Below, piece by piece: positions 32,625-41,850 of a stretch of DNA of 64,000 bases. The DNA is from G965220305 sp965220305. Its GTDB lineage: Bacteria; Chloroflexota; Dehalococcoidia; Lucifugimonadales; UBA3495. Made by a program: the position numbers and the translations under genes. Each line of letters starts with the position of its first letter. Positions within the stretch are counted from its first letter, which is position 1. The DNA is taken from positions 62,001 through 126,000 of the forward strand of contig OZ244817.1 in the NCBI GenBank assembly GCA_965220305.1, in the 5' to 3' direction. The notes under the pieces are model-generated. The model was not told where the DNA came from. It was given only the letters and a program-made list of their open reading frames with translations, and searched no databases.

Positions 32625-33844
32625 ACTGTCAACTATCCCCGGACAGTCTCCTCTACAGCAATGGCCTGTATCGGGTCGTCTATGACCTGGTGGGTACGGT
32701 ACTGCCGTGTTGGCTGTCTTACCTGGTTGCGGGCCTGGTGATCATGGTCATCCTGGTTAACGTCGTGCTGTTGGGAGCGGCAGGGGTAACCTGGATGGAA
32801 CGGCGCCTGCTGGGGCGGTTCCAGAACCGAATCGGCCCTAACCGCTGGGGACCTTTCGGGTTGCTGCAACCGTTGGCCGACCTGGCCAAGCTGATAACCA
32901 AAGAGGACTTGATACCCCAGGGCGCCGACCGCATCACCTTCACCCTGGTGCCCATAGCCATGATGCTGCCCCTAATTCTGTTGACGGCGGTTATTCCCTT
33001 CTCCAAGAACACCGTGCTCGCCGACCTCAATGTTGGGGTGCTGTACCTGTTGGCAGTTAGCTCCGTTTCCACGCTGGCAATCTTTATGGCCGGCTGGTCC
33101 TCCAACAATCGGTACGCCATGTTTGGGGCAGCCCGGGCGGTGGCGGTGCTGATTAGCTACGAAGTGCCCGTGGTGCTGTCCCTGCTTGGAGTTGTCATGG
33201 TGGCCGGTTCCATGTCATTGATGGGGATAGTAGAGGCGCAGAACGTGGTGTTCATTTTGGTCCAGCCACTGGCCATGTTCGTTTTCCTGGCCGGGATGTC
33301 CGCCGAGTTAAACCGGACGCCCTTTGACCTGGCAGAGGCGGAGTCGGAGATTATCGCGGGTTATCATACTGAATACAGTGGGGCCAAATTTGCTCTGATT
33401 CAAGCCGCCGAGTTTGGGGGAGTCCTGGTAGTTGCCGGGATAATTGCCACCCTGTTCCTCGGGGGTTGGGCCGGTCCGCTTCCTGAATACCTGGGCTGGT
33501 TGTGGTTGCTGCTCAAGACCTTGGCGGTTGTTTTCGTTTTCATCTGGATTCGGGCCACCTATCCCCGGCTCCGGATCGACCAGATAATGGCGTTCTCGTG
33601 GAAATTCCTTCTGCCCCTGAGCCTCATCAACCTATTGGCGGTTGCCTTGGAGGTCTTTTTCCTGCGCAGCGATGCGGGAACGTTGACCACTTTAGACCTT
33701 TGGGTAATGACGGCCATTAACATTCCGCTTAGTCTGGTATGTATCGCCCTGTTCGGCAGCCTAATCCGAGAGAAAGCCAGGGTGGGTTCCGCCCCGGCGA
33801 CGGTGATGGTAGTCCCGGGTGTGCCCACCATTGAGGTCAAATAA
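32621..33844 (+). CDS. nuoH: NADH-quinone oxidoreductase subunit H
   Basis: Membrane subunit that joins the quinone cavity to the proton-pumping arm; 407 residues with about eight or nine helices. WMERRLLGRFQNRIGPNRWG and the acidic loop NRTPFDLAEAESEIIAGYHT are diagnostic. The start TTG 32621 overlaps the nuoD stop (TTGA). Confidence 0.95.
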   Translation: MNCQLSPDSLLYSNGLYRVVYDLVGTVLPCWLSYLVAGLVIMVILVNVVLLGAAGVTWMERRLLGRFQNRIGPNRWGPFGLLQPLADLAKLITKEDLIPQGADRITFTLVPIAMMLPLILLTAVIPFSKNTVLADLNVGVLYLLAVSSVSTLAIFMAGWSSNNRYAMFGAARAVAVLISYEVPVVLSLLGVVMVAGSMSLMGIVEAQNVVFILVQPLAMFVFLAGMSAELNRTPFDLAEAESEIIAGYHTEYSGAKFALIQAAEFGGVLVVAGIIATLFLGGWAGPLPEYLGWLWLLLKTLAVVFVFIWIRATYPRLRIDQIMAFSWKFLLPLSLINLLAVALEVFFLRSDAGTLTTLDLWVMTAINIPLSLVCIALFGSLIREKARVGSAPATVMVVPGVPTIEVK

Positions 33845-33845
33845 A

Positions 33846-34433
33846 ATGTACGGACTGGAAATGGCCAAGGGCTTGCTGGTGACCCTGAAGAATTTCACCA
33901 AGAAGCCGTTCACGGTCCAGTACCCCGAGGAACGGGTCAAGCAGCACCCGCGCTTTCGGGGGGAAGAATTTAGCTGGTATGAGGAACGCTGCACCGGATG
34001 CGCCTCCTGCGCCAAGTATTGCCCGTTGGGAATAATCAAGATAGTAACCAGTCCCAGCGGTACCGCGCCGCAACAGGGAGACAAGTACCTGCTGGAAGTC
34101 TTCGACATCGAGCTGCAACGCTGCATGTTCTGCGGGTTGTGTGTCGAAGCCTGCCCCTACGATGCCCTTTTTATGGGCAGCGGGTTCGAGCAGGGCCAAT
34201 ATAGCCGCAAGGACATGGTCATTCACATCGACCAACTCCGCCAGGCGGAAAAGCGGCCCAGCACCTGGTTCCGCCCGCAGTTGGAAAACTCTGACTACGA
34301 CCCCCGAAGCGGGCGCCCCCTGGGTTGGCAGGAAGTAGGCCGGGAGTCTTGGCGCTGGCACCAGCGGGAAAAGGCGGGTCTCAGGCTGACGCAGCCGCCA
34401 GACAACGGGGACCCTTCCGAGGAAACCGTCTGA
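33846..34433 (+). CDS. nuoI: NADH-quinone oxidoreductase subunit I
   Basis: Ferredoxin-like subunit of 195 residues with two [4Fe-4S] clusters N6a and N6b: CTGCASCAKYCP and CMFCGLCVEACP. It hands electrons to NuoB. The start ATG 33846 is one base after the nuoH stop. The long C-terminal tail (about 70 residues, rich in Arg/Trp/Gln) is beyond the core fold. In a complex without NuoEFG this subunit is a likely docking site for the electron donor (inference). Confidence 0.94.
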   Translation: MYGLEMAKGLLVTLKNFTKKPFTVQYPEERVKQHPRFRGEEFSWYEERCTGCASCAKYCPLGIIKIVTSPSGTAPQQGDKYLLEVFDIELQRCMFCGLCVEACPYDALFMGSGFEQGQYSRKDMVIHIDQLRQAEKRPSTWFRPQLENSDYDPRSGRPLGWQEVGRESWRWHQREKAGLRLTQPPDNGDPSEETV

Positions 34434-35024
34434 ATGCTGATTCTTGACCTTGCGTTTTGGTTTCTGTCGCTGTCGGCTATACTGGCGGCTCTGGGTGTGG
34501 TACTGGTCAAGGACCTGTTCCGAGCCGCCCTCCTCTTGGCAGTGGTTTTTGTAGCGGTGGCGGGCCTCTTCGTTATGATGAGCGCCCAGTTCCTGGCGGT
34601 GGTCCAGGTGCTCATTTACGTTGGGGCTATATCCATCCTGATAATCTTCGCCGTAATGCTGACCAGGGACGTGCAGCGAGGGAACCTTGCCAACGGATTG
34701 CAAGTGCCGGCAGTGTTGTTCCCGGCCCTGCTACTGGCGGCCCTCATTGTGGTGGCTGTGGTTACGGACTGGGGTACAATTCCAGAGGCCGACCAGGATA
34801 GGGTGGCGCTGGTGCAGACCCAGTCGGCCAGCGTGTTGGATGAAAGGGCCTTGGACCAGGCCGGTTTCGCTGGCGAGGCCGCCAAAGCCGGAGCCCAGCG
34901 GTCGGGGCTGGCAGACCTGTTGATTGGCCGGTACGTGCTGCCCTTCGAGGCTGTTTCGGTGTTGCTCCTGGCGGCGGTTATCGGGGCCCTGGCGCTGGCC
35001 CGCCCCCGGCAGGGCGAGGGCTAA
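34434..35024 (+). CDS. nuoJ: NADH-quinone oxidoreductase subunit J
   Basis: Membrane subunit of 196 residues with five hydrophobic helices. LVKDLFRAALLLAVVFVAVAG and YVGAISILIIFAVMLTRD mark the family (the pi-bulge helix 3). An inserted soluble stretch of about 55 residues (about 115-165) lies before the last helix. Starts on the base after the nuoI stop. Confidence 0.92.
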   Translation: MLILDLAFWFLSLSAILAALGVVLVKDLFRAALLLAVVFVAVAGLFVMMSAQFLAVVQVLIYVGAISILIIFAVMLTRDVQRGNLANGLQVPAVLFPALLLAALIVVAVVTDWGTIPEADQDRVALVQTQSASVLDERALDQAGFAGEAAKAGAQRSGLADLLIGRYVLPFEAVSVLLLAAVIGALALARPRQGEG

Positions 35025-35029
35025 CACCC

Positions 35030-35359
35030 ATGTCTTTAGAGAGCCTGCTAATTGTGGGCGCGGCCCTCTTTTGTATTGGGCTCTATGGCGCGCTGGCCAG
35101 GCGCAACGTGATAGCGGTGTTGATGTCCATTGAGTTGATGTTCAATGCCGTCAATGTTACCTTCGTTGCGCTGGGTAGGTATGTGGCCCCCCAGGGGCTC
35201 CAGGATAATATCGGCAACGTGCTTACGGGACAGGTGTTCGCCTTGTTCGTGATTACAGTCGCGGCGGCGGAAATCGCCTTGGGGATTGGCATCGTCTTCG
35301 CCATGTATCGGAGCAACGAGTCGGTGGACCTGACCGAGGCCACCCAGTTGCGGCATTAG
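35030..35359 (+). CDS. nuoK: NADH-quinone oxidoreductase subunit K
   Basis: Small antiporter-related membrane subunit, 109 residues, three helices. The two conserved glutamates needed for proton transfer are in MSIELMFNAVNV and TVAAAEIALGIGI. ATG 35030 lies 5 bp after nuoJ. Confidence 0.95.
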   Translation: MSLESLLIVGAALFCIGLYGALARRNVIAVLMSIELMFNAVNVTFVALGRYVAPQGLQDNIGNVLTGQVFALFVITVAAAEIALGIGIVFAMYRSNESVDLTEATQLRH

Positions 35360-35375
35360 TAATGGTGGACGAACA

Positions 35376-35570
35376 ATGTGGGTAGAATTCAAACGTGCGC
35401 CAAACCTGATGTCGGCAGAGATGTGGAAAGAAGTCCTTGAGAGTGAAGGCTTGCCTACTCGTATCCTGCCCGAGGGAGACATCTTGGACTGGGGGGAGCG
35501 GGTACCCTTCCGCATCTACGTGCCCAAGGGCCGGGAGCACGTGGCCGAGGAAATTTTAAGGAAGCTGTAG
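35376..35570 (+). CDS. Small soluble protein inside the nuo operon
   Basis: 64 residues, MWVEFKRAPN at the start; no membrane helix. LMSAEMWKEVLESEGLPTRILP resembles the small DUF2007 fold (alpha/beta, two repeats seen elsewhere), and RVPFRIYVPKGREHVAEEIL completes one unit. It sits between nuoK and nuoL, 16 bp after the former, and its stop directly abuts the nuoL ATG. Such position suggests a role in assembly or regulation of the complex, but no function is known. Confidence 0.7.
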   Translation: MWVEFKRAPNLMSAEMWKEVLESEGLPTRILPEGDILDWGERVPFRIYVPKGREHVAEEILRKL

Positions 35571-37625
35571 ATGGTCGCCGAAGCCGTTGTTTGGGCCATT
35601 TTCCTCTTACCCCTGGCTTCTTTTTTGCTTATTTCTCTGGTAATCCGCCCCTTCCTCAACCGCTACTCTCTGCTGAGCGGTCTGGTGTTGATTGCGGCGC
35701 TGGCAGTGGCGCTGGTCCTCTCCCTGTGGGTTCTGTACTCCCACAACCACGGCGCAGAGTTGGACTTTGTCCCCCATCTTTGGCTGGATCTGGGCGACGC
35801 GTCCATCGAGATTGGTCTGTTGATGGACCCGCTGACCAACGTAATGCTGGTGGTGGTTACCGGGGTGAGTCTCCTGATTCAGGTGTACTCGCTGGGCTAC
35901 ATGCGCCACGACCCCGGCTTTTCTCGCTTCTACGCCTATATGTCCCTATTCACCGCCTCCATGATCGGACTGGTGCTAGCGGCCAATATCGTCCAACTCT
36001 ATGCCTTCTGGGAGTTGGTAGGAGTTTCCTCTTATCTGCTCATAGGATTCTGGCACGACCGGCCTGCCGCCGCCGCCGCCGCCAAGAAAGCCTTTGTAGT
36101 TACCCGTATCGGCGATGTTGGGTTCCTGATAGCCATAATCTACCTGTTCTTCCAAGCCGATGAGTTTGCCGCCGCTGGCCTGAACGCCCTGCATATTCCC
36201 CACATCTGGCAAGCAGCCCAACCCGTGGCCGCCGGGGGGCTGGGCATCCTGGCTGGGATGTCCCTCACCTGGGTGGCGCTGGGAATCTTCGCCGGGGCGG
36301 CGGGCAAATCGGGGCAGTTTCCCCTGCACACCTGGCTGCCCGACGCCATGGAGGGCCCCACTCCGGTTAGCGCCTTGATTCACGCCGCCACCATGGTGGC
36401 GGCCGGCGTATTCCTGGTAGCGCGTTTCTTCCCCGTCTTCGTTGAGACCCGGGAAGCCATGATGGTAGTTGCCCTGATTGGCGCCGGCACGGCGTTGTTT
36501 GCCGCAACCATGGGCCTGGTGATGAACGACATCAAGCGGGTCATGGCCTACTCCACCGTCAGTCAACTGGGATACATGATGGCCGCCCTGGGTATTGGGG
36601 CTTATGGGCCGGCCCTGTTCCATCTGTTTACCCACGCTTTCTTCAAGGCATTGCTGTTCCTGGCTGCTGGCAGCGTAAACCATGCTTCAGGCACCTTCAA
36701 CATGCGCTATATGGGGGGCTTGCGGCGTTATATGCCGGTCACCTACTGGGCAACTGTCATCGGCGGGTTGAGCTTGGTGGGTATATTTCCGCTGGCTGGA
36801 TTCTGGAGCAAGGATGAAATTCTTCTGGCGGCATGGCAAGCCAGCACGGTGTCCGCCTCGTGGGTCGGGAATTTGGTGTTCGCGCTGCTGGCGGTGGGAG
36901 TCCTACTGACAGCTTTCTACACCATCCGAATGATATACCTAACCTTCCACGGCCAGTTCCGGGGCGGTGGGGAGCAGGAGTTGGCCGACGCGTCCCGGGC
37001 TGGCGAGGATAGGCCCTCAGCCGTATCCGAAGAGGTACACTTGGCGGAGTCTCCCGTGGTCATGGCCTTGCCGTTGGTGGTCCTGAGCGTAGCGGCGGCG
37101 ATTGCCGGTTTCGTCGCCAACCCTCAGTGGACCAAGGACTTGCTTGGGATCCCCAAGCACTGGATTACTGAATATTTCATCGAGGGGTTGGCCTTCGTCC
37201 ACTTGGCGGGACTCGATTTCAGCCTGCTTATTGCCTTCATATCCACGGTTATCGCCCTGGCAGGCATCACATTGGCGATTCTCATCTACGGCAGACGGCA
37301 ACCGGGAGAGGCCACCGAGTTGCGGGAGCCTTTGGAGAGGGCCGGACCAGTCTACGGCCTGCTGTTCCAGAGGTACTACTTCGACAAATTGTACGAGGAG
37401 ATCCTGGTGACCCGGATTTTCTACCGCAGGTTTGCCGAAGCCCTGGACTGGACCGACCGCAACCTTGTGGACGGTTTCGTGGATGCCCTGGGAACCCTGG
37501 TACGAAACTCCGGGAGAGCGTTGGCCCAACTGCAGACCGGCCAAGTCCAATTCTACGGAGCAGTGGTGGTTTTGGGTAGCCTGCTCATCCTGGTGGGGTA
37601 TCTGCTACTGGGGCCCAGGCTATAG
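35571..37625 (+). CDS. nuoL: NADH-quinone oxidoreductase subunit L
   Basis: Largest antiporter-like proton-pumping subunit, 684 residues, about 16 helices. Seen: FWELVGVSSYLLIGFWHDRP with the conserved Glu, HTWLPDAMEGPTPVSALIHA, the broken helix region NDIKRVMAYSTVSQLGYM, and HAFFKALLFLAAGSVNH with a channel Lys. The long C-terminal amphipathic helix and last anchor are present. Begins immediately after the small ORF stop. Confidence 0.96.
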   Translation: MVAEAVVWAIFLLPLASFLLISLVIRPFLNRYSLLSGLVLIAALAVALVLSLWVLYSHNHGAELDFVPHLWLDLGDASIEIGLLMDPLTNVMLVVVTGVSLLIQVYSLGYMRHDPGFSRFYAYMSLFTASMIGLVLAANIVQLYAFWELVGVSSYLLIGFWHDRPAAAAAAKKAFVVTRIGDVGFLIAIIYLFFQADEFAAAGLNALHIPHIWQAAQPVAAGGLGILAGMSLTWVALGIFAGAAGKSGQFPLHTWLPDAMEGPTPVSALIHAATMVAAGVFLVARFFPVFVETREAMMVVALIGAGTALFAATMGLVMNDIKRVMAYSTVSQLGYMMAALGIGAYGPALFHLFTHAFFKALLFLAAGSVNHASGTFNMRYMGGLRRYMPVTYWATVIGGLSLVGIFPLAGFWSKDEILLAAWQASTVSASWVGNLVFALLAVGVLLTAFYTIRMIYLTFHGQFRGGGEQELADASRAGEDRPSAVSEEVHLAESPVVMALPLVVLSVAAAIAGFVANPQWTKDLLGIPKHWITEYFIEGLAFVHLAGLDFSLLIAFISTVIALAGITLAILIYGRRQPGEATELREPLERAGPVYGLLFQRYYFDKLYEEILVTRIFYRRFAEALDWTDRNLVDGFVDALGTLVRNSGRALAQLQTGQVQFYGAVVVLGSLLILVGYLLLGPRL

Positions 37626-37751
37626 GGCTTACCTGGTAAGGGAATAGTGCAGCCCGGTGTCGGGAGGGCGACCAACCCTTGATTTAACGTCCCAGCGCCG
37701 GTCCGCCTCCCATTGACCTAGAGAGTAAAAGATATTTTGGTAAGAGGTTAG

Positions 37752-39305
37752 ATGGTCTACTCCGGCTTTTCCGGTCTGCTGACGGCGGCAGTGTTTCTGC
37801 CCGCGGTGGGGGCCTTGTTGATTTTGGCCCTGGTTCGGGGCGATGGCAATGTCCGCAAGTTTGCGGCGTTGGTGGCGCTGGCCGACTTTGGGTTGACCCT
37901 GGCCGTGTTCATGCTCTTTGACCGGGGCGCTGGGGCCGATCGGTTCCAATTGATAGACCGGCTTCCCTGGATTTCCGGGGATAGTCTTAACGCCAGCTAT
38001 TTCCTGGGAGTGGACGGGTTGAGCGCCCCGTTGGTGCTCCTCACCGGGCTGTTGGGCCTCTGCGCCGTGCTGGCATCGTGGCATATTCAGTTGCGGGTGA
38101 AGGAATTCTTCATCTGGCTGCTGGTGCTTCAAACGGCGATCATGGGCGTCTTTTCTTCCCTGGACTTCCTCCTGTTCTTCCTGTTCTGGGAATTGGAGCT
38201 TGTCCCCATGTACATGCTCATCTCCACCTGGGGAGCGGGGCGCAAAGAATATTCGGCGATGAAGTTCCTCATCTTTACCATCCTGGGCAGCGCCGCCATG
38301 CTGGTGGCGATTGTGGCCGTATTCATCAGCCAGGATGTCGCTTCCTTCGACATGGTGAAGCTCTCCGAAGCAGGTACCCTGCTGGGTCGGGGCGGAACGG
38401 TATTGAGTCTGGGCGTGCTTTTCTGGCTATTCTTCGTCGCCTTCGCCATCAAACTGCCCACGTGGCCGGTGCATACCTGGCTGCCCGATGCCCACACCGA
38501 TGCCCCAACGGCGGCCAGTGTAATGCTTGCCGGCGTCATGCTAAAGATGGGAGGCTACGGGCTCTTGCGGGTCAATGTGGGAATGTTCCCCGACCAGACC
38601 CAGGTATTCGCCTGGGTACTGGTGTCCTTGGGTGTAATCAGCGTCCTTTATGGCGCGGTAGTCACCCTGCGCCAGACCGACCTCAAGCGGCTTATCGCCT
38701 ATTCCAGTGTCAGCCACATGGGATTGGTGTTACTGGGAATCGGCTCCGTGGGGGCGGTTAGCGGGGAGTTTACCGTCACTGGATTGAGCGGAGCCGCGAT
38801 GCAACTGTTCACCCACGGCACCATTACGGGCCTGCTCTTCCTGGCCGTGGGGCTGGTCTACGACAAGGCCCACACTCGTTATATCCCCGACCTCGGAGGT
38901 TTAGCCGACCGGATGCCTTTGGTAGCGACCACTTTCCTGATAGCGGGCCTGGCTTCCCTGGGGCTTCCTGGCCTGAGTGGGTTCGTATCCGAAGTGCTGG
39001 TGTTCTTTGGCGCTTTCGCGGCCTACCCTTGGCCCACCGTATTGGCCGTTCTGGGCATAATCTTGGCGGCGGGATACATCCTGTGGATGGTCCAGCGCAC
39101 CCTATTTGGGCCGCAACGGTCCCGCTACGCCGAGCTTTCGGACGCGTCTTTCATCGAGGCCGCGCCGCTGGTGCTGTTGACGATTACTATTGTGGCCGTG
39201 GGTGTTTATCCTTCCTTCCTCACCGACGTTTTTCGCAGCGGACTTGAGCCCATGGTTGAAATAATCAGAATGGGAGATTCACATTGGCTGGCTGGCGGAA
39301 ATTAA
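37752..39305 (+). CDS. nuoM: NADH-quinone oxidoreductase subunit M
   Basis: Antiporter-like proton-pumping subunit, 517 residues, about 14 helices. FFLFWELELVPMYMLI has the key Glu; KLPTWPVHTWLPDAHTDAPT, RQTDLKRLIAYSSVSHMGLV and FTHGTITGLLFLAVG match the family. ATG 37752 follows AAGAGG. The 126-bp gap from nuoL is the widest in the operon and holds nothing identified. Confidence 0.96.
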   Translation: MVYSGFSGLLTAAVFLPAVGALLILALVRGDGNVRKFAALVALADFGLTLAVFMLFDRGAGADRFQLIDRLPWISGDSLNASYFLGVDGLSAPLVLLTGLLGLCAVLASWHIQLRVKEFFIWLLVLQTAIMGVFSSLDFLLFFLFWELELVPMYMLISTWGAGRKEYSAMKFLIFTILGSAAMLVAIVAVFISQDVASFDMVKLSEAGTLLGRGGTVLSLGVLFWLFFVAFAIKLPTWPVHTWLPDAHTDAPTAASVMLAGVMLKMGGYGLLRVNVGMFPDQTQVFAWVLVSLGVISVLYGAVVTLRQTDLKRLIAYSSVSHMGLVLLGIGSVGAVSGEFTVTGLSGAAMQLFTHGTITGLLFLAVGLVYDKAHTRYIPDLGGLADRMPLVATTFLIAGLASLGLPGLSGFVSEVLVFFGAFAAYPWPTVLAVLGIILAAGYILWMVQRTLFGPQRSRYAELSDASFIEAAPLVLLTITIVAVGVYPSFLTDVFRSGLEPMVEIIRMGDSHWLAGGN

Positions 39306-39320
39306 CAGACGGGTTGCCGC

Positions 39321-40829
39321 ATGTCTTGGCATGATATTTACCTAGTATCGCCCCACCTGGCAATGGCTGGGCTGGGCATCTTGGTGGTCCTCCTAGACCT
39401 GGTCTTGCCGCGACGGGGCTGGTTGGTAACAATCGCTTTTGCGGGGTTGGCCGCGCCCCTCGTGTTATCCATCTTGCAGCTCATTGACCTGGGCAACTCG
39501 GGCGGAAGCTCCCTGGTTGCTGATGGCGTCCTGCTGTCCCATACGTTGACCGTTGACCGCTTCGCCCTCTACTTCTACTTCCTGGTCCTAGCCGCAACGG
39601 CCCTGGTTATCTTGGTCTCGGTGGACTACCTGGCCCGTATGGAAAGGTACCTCGGCGAGTACCTTGGCCTGATACTGTTTTCCGCGACGGGTATGCTGCT
39701 GCTGGTATCTGCCCGCGAGTTAATAACCATTTACATTGCCCTGGAACTGATTACTCTGCCCTTGGCTGCCCTGTCCGCCTTCCTGTCCAGCGGTCGGTCC
39801 AGCGAGGCTGGCATGAAATTCCTCATTATCGGGGCTCTCAGTTCCGCAATTATGCTGTACGGTATGGCGTTGATATACGGCTATTCGGGAAGCACCACGC
39901 TGCAGGGCATTGCCATTTCCCTGCAGGGCCCCGCCCAACAGAACGTGCCCTTTGGCAGCTATGCGCTCCTGGTAGGTATCGTGTTGATGCTAGTGGGGTT
40001 TGGGTTCAAGATTTCGTCGGCCCCCTTCCAGATGTGGGTCCCTGACGTGTACGAAGGCGCACCGACTCCGGTGGTCGCCTTTTTGTCGGTAGCCAGCAAG
40101 GCGGCGGCATTCGGCCTGTTGTTGCGGGTGTTCTATACGGGGTTTCTGGAAGTCCAGTTGGATTGGGGCGTCCTCCTGGCGGGCCTGGCGGCGGCCTCCA
40201 TGACCATTGGGAACCTGGCGGCCATCGCCCAGAGCAACATCAAGCGGCTATTCGGGTACAGCACCATTGCCCACGCCGGGTATATTCTCATTGGCGTAGC
40301 CGCCGTGGCCCAGGGCGCCCAGGGGTCCGGCGTAGCGCCCTTCGGCCCCAGCAGCGTGTTGTTCTACCTGGCCGGCTACACTGCGGCCAACCTAACGGCC
40401 TTCTTTGCTATTACCATCATCGGCAACCGCATCGACAGTGACCGCATTGACGATTACGCCGGCATGGTGCGCCGCTCTCCCTTTCTGGCGGTGGCCCTTG
40501 CCTTCGCCCTCATTGCCCTCATCGGTGTGCCTCCCACCAGCATTTTCATCGCCAAAATCTACGTTTTCACCGCCGCCGTGAACAGTGGGCTGGCCTGGCT
40601 TGCCATTCTCGGCGTGGTCAACAGCGTGGTCTCCGCCTACTACTATGTACGGATAATCCGGGTCATGTTCTTGGACTCCCCTCGGACTACCGAAGGAGTC
40701 CCGGCTTCCCCGGCGTCGAAGTTGGCGCTGACCGTGTCCGGCGCGGCCATGCTCTGGCTGGGAGTTGCCCCCGGCTTCGTGCTTCGGGCCGCCGAAGGGG
40801 CGGTAACGGTTCTGGCGGTTATACCTTAG
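39321..40829 (+). CDS. nuoN: NADH-quinone oxidoreductase subunit N
   Basis: Antiporter-like subunit, 502 residues, about 14 helices. IYIALELITLPLAALSAF carries the conserved Glu; MWVPDVYEGAPTPVVAFL, SNIKRLFGYSTIAHAGYI and a C-terminal YYYVRIIRVMFL segment are typical. Last gene of the operon; no NuoE, F or G follows or precedes. Confidence 0.96.
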   Translation: MSWHDIYLVSPHLAMAGLGILVVLLDLVLPRRGWLVTIAFAGLAAPLVLSILQLIDLGNSGGSSLVADGVLLSHTLTVDRFALYFYFLVLAATALVILVSVDYLARMERYLGEYLGLILFSATGMLLLVSARELITIYIALELITLPLAALSAFLSSGRSSEAGMKFLIIGALSSAIMLYGMALIYGYSGSTTLQGIAISLQGPAQQNVPFGSYALLVGIVLMLVGFGFKISSAPFQMWVPDVYEGAPTPVVAFLSVASKAAAFGLLLRVFYTGFLEVQLDWGVLLAGLAAASMTIGNLAAIAQSNIKRLFGYSTIAHAGYILIGVAAVAQGAQGSGVAPFGPSSVLFYLAGYTAANLTAFFAITIIGNRIDSDRIDDYAGMVRRSPFLAVALAFALIALIGVPPTSIFIAKIYVFTAAVNSGLAWLAILGVVNSVVSAYYYVRIIRVMFLDSPRTTEGVPASPASKLALTVSGAAMLWLGVAPGFVLRAAEGAVTVLAVIP

Positions 40830-40860
40830 GCGCGTTCCCGGCCATCGGGAAGAGCTATAA

Positions 40861-40889
40861 TTGACACCTATTTGGTCGGGTGTTAGACT
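40861..40889 (+). promoter_or_regulatory. Promoter of nadK
   Basis: Perfect -35 TTGACA (40861-40866), 17-bp spacer, -10 TAGACT (40884-40889) with a TGT extension before it. The start codon at 40981 gives a leader of about 85 nt. Confidence 0.65.
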
Positions 40890-40980
40890 GCCAACTGCTT
40901 CCAGACTTACTCGGGGATTTCCATTGCGCTTCCGGCCCACCCTACCATACAGGTTTCACAACTCTCAACGTCAGGTGTCA

Positions 40981-41829
40981 ATGAACGCTATCGGGATTAT
41001 TTACAATGCCCGTATCCCCGAGGCGCTGGACCTGAGCAACGCTATCGTTAACGAGCTATCTCTGGAAACAAGGAGTTGGGTTTCTCCGGCGGAAAACCTA
41101 GACGCTCTGCGACGGCGGGTTCCGGAGACCGATCTGGTAATTACCGCCGGCGGCGACGGGACTATTCTTCGGGCCACCAGGGTGACGGCTCCCTGTGGCA
41201 TCCCCATGGTAGGCATCAATATGGGTCGCCTGGGATTCATGACCGAGCTTCAAGTCCACGAGGCCCTGGAGATGCTGCCCTTCTACCTGGAGAACAACTA
41301 TCGTGTGGAAGAACGGAGCATGATCCAGGCTTGGATTTACAAGAATGGCAACTCCTCTTCCGAGCCAGACGGCCCCTACCACGCCCTGAATGACGTTGTG
41401 CTGGCGCGGGGGGATGTTTCCCGGGTAGTGACGATCAGGGCTTCCATCGACGGGTCCGATTTGACGACCTTCCGGGCGGACGGGTTGATAGTCTCCACGG
41501 CCACGGGCAGCACTGGCTACAGCCTGGCGGTAGGTGGACCAATTCTCGATCCCGTTTCCGAGGATTTGGTCGTGAAGCCCATTGCGGCCCACGTGGGATT
41601 GACCGCTTCCCTGGTTTTGGGGTCCTCCGCCAAGGTGTCCATGTACCTGGAGGGCACTCAAGAGGCGGTGCTCAGCGTTGACGGTTTCCTGGATTACAAC
41701 TTCCAACCGGGCGACGGGGTGCTCCTGGAGCAGAGCCCCCTGAAGGCCAAGTTCCTGCGGTCCCAACCGCCGGAGCATTTCTTCGCCACTCTCACCAGGA
41801 GGCTCGGTTTCAGTGTTCGAGGGCAGTGA
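40981..41829 (+). CDS. nadK: NAD kinase
   Basis: Makes NADP+ from NAD+ with ATP or polyphosphate. 282 residues. GGDGTILRATR is the catalytic diphosphate loop, GINMGRLGFMTE follows, and the C-terminal domain has the TGSTGYSLAVGGPI repeat region and AHVGLTASLVL. Start ATG 40981 (MNAIGIIYNAR) suits the family; upstream in-frame codons overlap the promoter. NADP supply fits the NADP-type isocitrate dehydrogenase at 49147. Confidence 0.94.
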   Translation: MNAIGIIYNARIPEALDLSNAIVNELSLETRSWVSPAENLDALRRRVPETDLVITAGGDGTILRATRVTAPCGIPMVGINMGRLGFMTELQVHEALEMLPFYLENNYRVEERSMIQAWIYKNGNSSSEPDGPYHALNDVVLARGDVSRVVTIRASIDGSDLTTFRADGLIVSTATGSTGYSLAVGGPILDPVSEDLVVKPIAAHVGLTASLVLGSSAKVSMYLEGTQEAVLSVDGFLDYNFQPGDGVLLEQSPLKAKFLRSQPPEHFFATLTRRLGFSVRGQ

Positions 41830-41850
41830 GCCGGACCGGGTAGATGTACC

